DNA of 64,000 bases from Stropharia rugosoannulata. Lineage: Eukaryota; Basidiomycota; Agaricomycetes; Agaricales; Strophariaceae. Position numbers and translations under genes: made by a program. The stretch is taken from NCBI GenBank assembly GCA_028532985.1, contig JANCIK010000013.1, positions 2,108,001 through 2,172,000 on the forward strand, in the 5' to 3' direction. Each line of letters begins with the position of its first letter. Within the stretch, counting starts at the first letter, position 1. The notes beneath the pieces were generated by a model that made no database searches, had not been told where the DNA came from, and saw only the letters and a list, made by a program, of their open reading frames with translations. Positions 59,166 through 64,000 of this stretch are shown here, in pieces.

Positions 59166-59880
59166 GGTTATGAGCCCTGTGCTCTAAGCATCCTACTCAT
59201 CACTTCTCTACTGTCCTTTCTCCACCGAGTGGCTTGGTACTTAACCTAACACTCATTGTCGCTTGTTTTGCCTCGTTTTCTCGTGAGCACGACTGCCACG
59301 TCACGACCATCGTTCTGGTACCACCTGCGTTACACCAGCTTGCACGGTTATCGAGCAATCTGCCTCTTTGGATTTAGGTCAATAGCACTCTCTTGGTGTT
59401 CACCAGAGACTTTGCTCCCGGGCTTCCCTGATTGTCAAAACACGTGGTTCTTTCTGAGCACCTCATCGTTACACATGTCCCTCGTCACTTGCCCACTCAC
59501 AGGTCGTCACAATCAGCCGTTCACTCGCAATTCACTGTTCTTCACCAGAGTGCTCAACTCTGTCCAATTGACACTCTGAAACAGTATTGCTCACTGCACT
59601 AGCACATTGTCACTGTCGCTCGCACAACTCGATCACACACGTTCCGCATCGCTGAACTATACCTTCATTCAATCTCGTGTCAATCAGTTCACTGCTGCTC
59701 GTGGAATTGACGCTTACTGCAAGTGCTCAACTCGCCTAATTGTGATACTGCAAGTGTCCTGTCCACTGCTTGTGCATTTCAGCCCAGCTCGCCTCGCAAG
59801 TTCGCCACATCGCTTGCGCCATTCTCAGCTACCACCTCATACCACTTCATGTCTATCACCACTTTGCTTCACCTGCAACC

Positions 59881-60279
59881 ATGAGTTTCTTTGCAACACC
59901 TCAGTTTGACAAACTGAGCACTGCCAACTACCAACTCTGGTCTTGCAACATGAAAGCATGGTTACACTCTCAGGAGCTATGGCGTCTGGTTACAGGTGAA
60001 TGCAAGCGTCCTGTGCTCTCTCTTATGCCGTCTATGGCTGAGATCGAGGCACACAACACATGGACAAGCAAGTCAACTGCTGCTGCTGGCTACATCCACA
60101 GTCATGTTCAGAATGAGCTCAAATCACACTTGGCTCACATTCTGCATGACCCAGTTAGCATGTGGTCAACTCTGGCAGCTGTTGGTTCAATGGCACAGTC
60201 TGCTTTGCCCCCAGCAGAGGAGATGTCACAAATTGTCGAGTATGCAGGTTTTGCGTCTGCACTTGCTACATACAGGTGA
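59881..60279 (+). pseudogene. gag: E10 gag, prematurely ended
   Basis: A 132-residue capsid frame ending at the shared TGA. No zinc knuckle. Confidence 0.83.
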
Positions 60280-61635
60280 CGCACAAGGCAATGATTTCGA
60301 CTGGCTTGCAGATACAGGTGCAACTAGCCATATGACGACTCATCAAGACTGGATTGTGGAGTACAAACCTCACTGTGTCCCAATTCGTCTTGCAGATGAT
60401 TCTATCGTCTACTCTGAGGGTGTTAGCAATGTGGTGTTCCATCCAGTCATCAATGGCAAGAAAGCGGACGCTGTAGTCATCAAACGTGTTCTGCACGTCC
60501 CCAAGTTGCGCAACAATCTGCTTGCATGTCTGTACCTCACCAAGCGCTCTGGCATCCTGATTGAGATCGATGCAAAGAAGATGTACTTCAACTGCTCTGG
60601 CAAGACCATCTTCACTGCAACTATCAATGCATTGCACTCTGCCATTCTAGATGGTCTCACTCATCCCATTTGCAAATCTGCATGCTCTGCTTCATCGTCA
60701 TCCACTCTACCCTCAATGCAGAGCTCTGGCATCGTCGTTGCGGACATCATAGCCATGCACACATCAACAAGCTGCTCTCAAGGATCTGGTCACTGGCATG
60801 CTCGTAACGTCGAAAGAGCAGCCAGATCTGATTTGCGAACCATGCTTAGCTGGCAAGATGACATCTGGCACATTTCCGAGCTCAACTCGCAAATCGACGA
60901 AACCACTTGAATTGGTGCATTCTGACTTGCATGGTCCGCTCTCAGTGCCTACGCCTGAGGGACATCGCTACTGGATCACATTCATCGACGACTGCACTCA
61001 CCTGCATGCTGTCATGTTCCTAAAGCGCAAGTCAGATGCATTCGATGCATTCAAGGTGTACAAGGCATATGCAGAGAATCAGCTAAACACGAAAATCAAG
61101 GCAATGCAGGATGACAAGGCTGGTGAATACATGTCAAACAAGTTCATACAGTTTATGGAGCAATGCAGCATTCACAGGCGCCACAGCACACGCAATTGGC
61201 CTTAGCAGAATGGTGTTGCTGAGCGTGCCAACTGCACTATTGCTGAGCACGCCACTGCAATGCTTGTAGAGGCAAAGCTCCCACTCTCGTTTTGGCGACT
61301 TGCAGTGTTTGCTTACATTCACGTGTGGAACAGGCTACCTACGTCGTCTCTGACTGACTCTGTGCCCTACACTGCATGGCATGGCAAGAAACCCGATATG
61401 AGCCATCTCCGTGTTTTTGGTTGTGCTGCGACGTCTTTGTGCAGAGAGACAAACGCAAGTCACTGCAACCACACATTGAGAAGTGCATTTTCGTCGGTTA
61501 TCCTACAGGCTACAAAGGCTGGCAGTTCTACAATCCGTCCACTAAGAAGTATGTGATCTCGAACGTGCTATCTTTGACGAACGCAGTTTTCCTGGTTTGA
61601 AGGTCACTTCACCAATCAACTTGTTTCCAAAGGGC
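60275..61635 (+). pseudogene. pol: E10 protease-integrase, broken
   Basis: Short C run near 60711, a private 1-nt loss near 60779, shared TAG at 61203-61205, and 1-nt losses near 61431 and 61561. Confidence 0.85.
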
Positions 61636-63864
61636 ATGCCTTCACACTTCTCAGATGTACCAGATTCTGGGGGGGATTCAACTGCTGCTTATTTGCCTGA
61701 CTTGGACACTGATGACTCTGATGCACCAACTGCACCTGCTTCGGCAGGACCAGCACCATCTGACTCGTCATCTGATGACGAACACGATGCACCTACTCCC
61801 AACTCGCAGAAACCGACCACTAGTGCGAAATCGTCGAGTTTACCAATGTGCTCAACTCAGCTCAATTCGCATTCTGGGAAATCGCATGTGCATTCCGGTC
61901 CAACTGCTGGTCCCAGCAAGTCGAGTCAAGTACCATCGGATAGGGCGTCGAAAGACAAGTCTGACAGTACCACACCCAAGTTGGAGTCATCGCATCGCAT
62001 TCCGCAATCGTCGAAAACACCAACATGCTCAACTCGACGAGATCAGCATTCTGCTCCAAATGTGCCCCAACTGCCTCGTACTGTCGCACCTCCCATTCCT
62101 GTGGAACCCAAAGTCGTTGCTGAGCCTCTGAGACGCACTACACGTGAATCTCGACCTCCTGGTGAATGGTGGAAAGTCAAACCTGCTGCTGTGCCCTCCC
62201 GCCTTCTACGCCGCCTTCTGAGACTGATGACCTCGATAATGACGAACTCGACAGTTACACTGTTGATGAAGGCTTGGAAGAGGTTCAGTTTGCTGGTGCT
62301 GCTACTGTGTCAGATCCCAAGAACTACAAGCAGGCACTCAAGGGCGACGACGCAGACAGATGGCGAGATGCAGCCAATGCAGAGTACAACACACTGCTGC
62401 AGAACAACACTTGGGAAATTGTCGACTTGCCACCTGGTGCAAAGGCAATTGGTTCTGGTTGGGTCTTCAAGGTCAAGCATCATGCAGATGGCACTGTGGA
62501 GCGTTACAAGGCTCGTATCGTCGCAAAGGGCTATAGTCAACGTCCTGGAGTCGATTACACTGAAGTCTTTGCTCCCACCTTCCGTCCAGCAACCTTGCGC
62601 ATGATACTGGCTATTGCAGCTGCAGAGGACCTTGAGCTACGTTCTGTGGACATCTCGTCTGCATTCACCAATGGTGACTTGGATGAGGACATCTATATGC
62701 TGCAACCTGAGGGATTTCACGAAGGCGCACCAAACAAGGTCTGCAAGCTGCGCAAGTCACTTTACGGTCTCAAGCAATCAGCTAGGCAGTGGAACACGAA
62801 GTTACACTCTGTTCTCACTGATATGGGTTTCAAGCGTGTGGAAGCAGACAGGTCAGTGTACATCTACTCAGATGGCACAGTTCACATTTTCGTGCCCATC
62901 TACATTGACGACATCACATTTGCGTCCAAATCGACTGTGTCCATTGACTGTCCTGTGAAGCAACTCAGTGAACGATTCAAATGCAGGGATCTTGGTGCTA
63001 CGGAGTTTCTACTAGGTGTTGGCATTACCAGGGATTGCAGCAAACGCAAGATTTCGCTTCACCAGCGCCAGTTCATTCTGGACATGCTTGAACGTTACAG
63101 TATGCAAGATGCAATTCCTGTCACCACTCCCATGTCAGCTGGCACCGTCCTCACTCGTGCAATGGCACCTAGCAGTTCTGACGACATTGAGTTCATGCGA
63201 AATGTTCCCTACCTCAGCGCCATCGGTTCCCTTCAGTATCTCGCCACAATGACACGTCCTGACATTGCACACACTGTGTCTTACCTCGCATGATTTAACA
63301 GCAATCCTGGACCGCAGCACTGGACAGCAGTCAAGCACTTGTTCAAGTATCTGAAAGGAACACTTGAGTACAAGTTTGTTTACTCTGGTTCGCTTGGTAC
63401 AGATCTGTTCACAACTTACTGTGATGCTGCACACGGCGATTGCAAGGACACTGGACGCCTACAGGTGGATATGTCGTTCTTATGGCTGGTGGTGCAATTA
63501 GCTGGTCTAGCAAGTTGCAGAGCATTGTGACACTCTCTACCACTGAAGCTGAGTTTGTTGCTGCGGTTGAGGCTGGCAAGGAGATCTCCTGGATGCGCAA
63601 CATTCTGCGCGAGTTTGGCTTTACGATTCCGGTTCCTCCACACTGCACATTGACAACCAGTCTGCTATCAGTGTATCGAAGAACCCAGAGCACCACGGAC
63701 GTATGAAGCACCTCGACCTTCGCTTTTACTGGCTACGCCACGCTGTACAGAACAGAGTCATTACACCCTCGTTTATACCCACAACACAACAGGTGGCTGA
63801 CATTCTCACCAAACCGCTCTCAGCAGTTAAAGTAGATTACTGTCGCTCTCACATGGGAGTTTGA
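61636..63864 (+). pseudogene. pol: E10 linker-RT-RNase H, broken
   Basis: One C short near 62195, RT open with YIDD to TGA 63291-63293, 2-nt loss near 63459, and 1-nt loss near 63636. The natural stop is at 63862-63864. Confidence 0.87.
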
Positions 63865-63912
63865 CCATAGTGTATATACTGTAGTATAGAGACTGCCTTG
63901 GTCACGGGGGAG

Positions 63913-64000
63913 TGTTAGATTACATAGGATTGGACTGACCATCAGCAGTAGATTAGATATCGCGTACTATATTTAGTACGCTCCATATATAGTTAATCTC
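63913..64000 (+). repeat. E10 3' LTR (type A), partial
   Basis: The first 88 bases of a type-A LTR (TTACATAGG, ATCGCGTAC), cut by the window end. Confidence 0.93.

Larger units (their letters stand above)
58962..64000 (+). mobile_element. E10: Ty1/copia element, 3' LTR cut by window edge
   Basis: Standard architecture (PBS from 59166, PPT ending at 63912). The array continues past the window. Confidence 0.95.

Noticed and set aside
4638..64000. CRISPR-like or other short-repeat array
   Set aside because: The repeat unit is 5.5 kb with full retrotransposon anatomy. There are no short regularly spaced repeats with unique spacers.

Overview
The window looks like a transposon-dominated, non-genic stretch of a fungal nuclear genome, most likely a basidiomycete and probably an Agaricomycete. 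The evidence is a Ty1/copia polyprotein with Basidiomycota-style protease, integrase and reverse transcriptase (RT) motifs, a pogo/Fot1-type DD35D transposase with a 54-bp spliceosomal intron, and CpG-to-TpG decay between LTR types. The lineage is inferred from protein character, not from a search. I see no host gene, rRNA, tRNA or CRISPR.

Layout. (1) Bases 1-1971 hold the 5' half of a copia element on the minus strand (E0): a 204-bp LTR, a leader and an open gag-protease-integrase frame running off the window. (2) Bases 1972-2327 are two older fragments of the same family joined in opposite orientations: RNase H on plus, pol linker on minus. (3) Bases 2328-4943 interrupt that old linker and look like an uncharacterised DNA element with imperfect CATCA terminal inverted repeats and a 2-bp duplication. 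It contains degenerate repeats and a solo LTR (4638-4841) with a 5-bp target duplication, ctaag. (4) From 4638 to the right edge the DNA is a head-to-tail array of about 5.55-kb units. Each unit is a type-A LTR (204 bp), a 391-bp spacer (end of the DNA element plus inverted old linker), a type-B LTR (204 bp) and a 4.75-kb copia internal region. Ten elements are present (E1-E10), the last cut in its 3' LTR. (5) E7 carries a 3.79-kb pogo-like transposon at 41371-45156 with 25-bp perfect inverted repeats, TA duplications and a seemingly complete 859-residue spliced transposase.

How it fits together. The A and B LTRs differ at the same sites in every unit and every spacer is the same. The array therefore grew by tandem amplification of one composite locus, not by repeated insertion. 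Every array element is disabled by shared lesions: a 4-nt insertion that ends gag early, a TAG in integrase, and (except E1) a TGA before RNase H. Further 1-2 nt indels differ between units and recur in non-adjacent ones, which suggests gene conversion or consensus error. The copia gag here has no zinc knuckle. Its primer-binding site is complementary to the anticodon arm of initiator tRNA-Met, as in copia-type half-tRNA priming. The pogo transposase is the only plausible complete functional gene in view.
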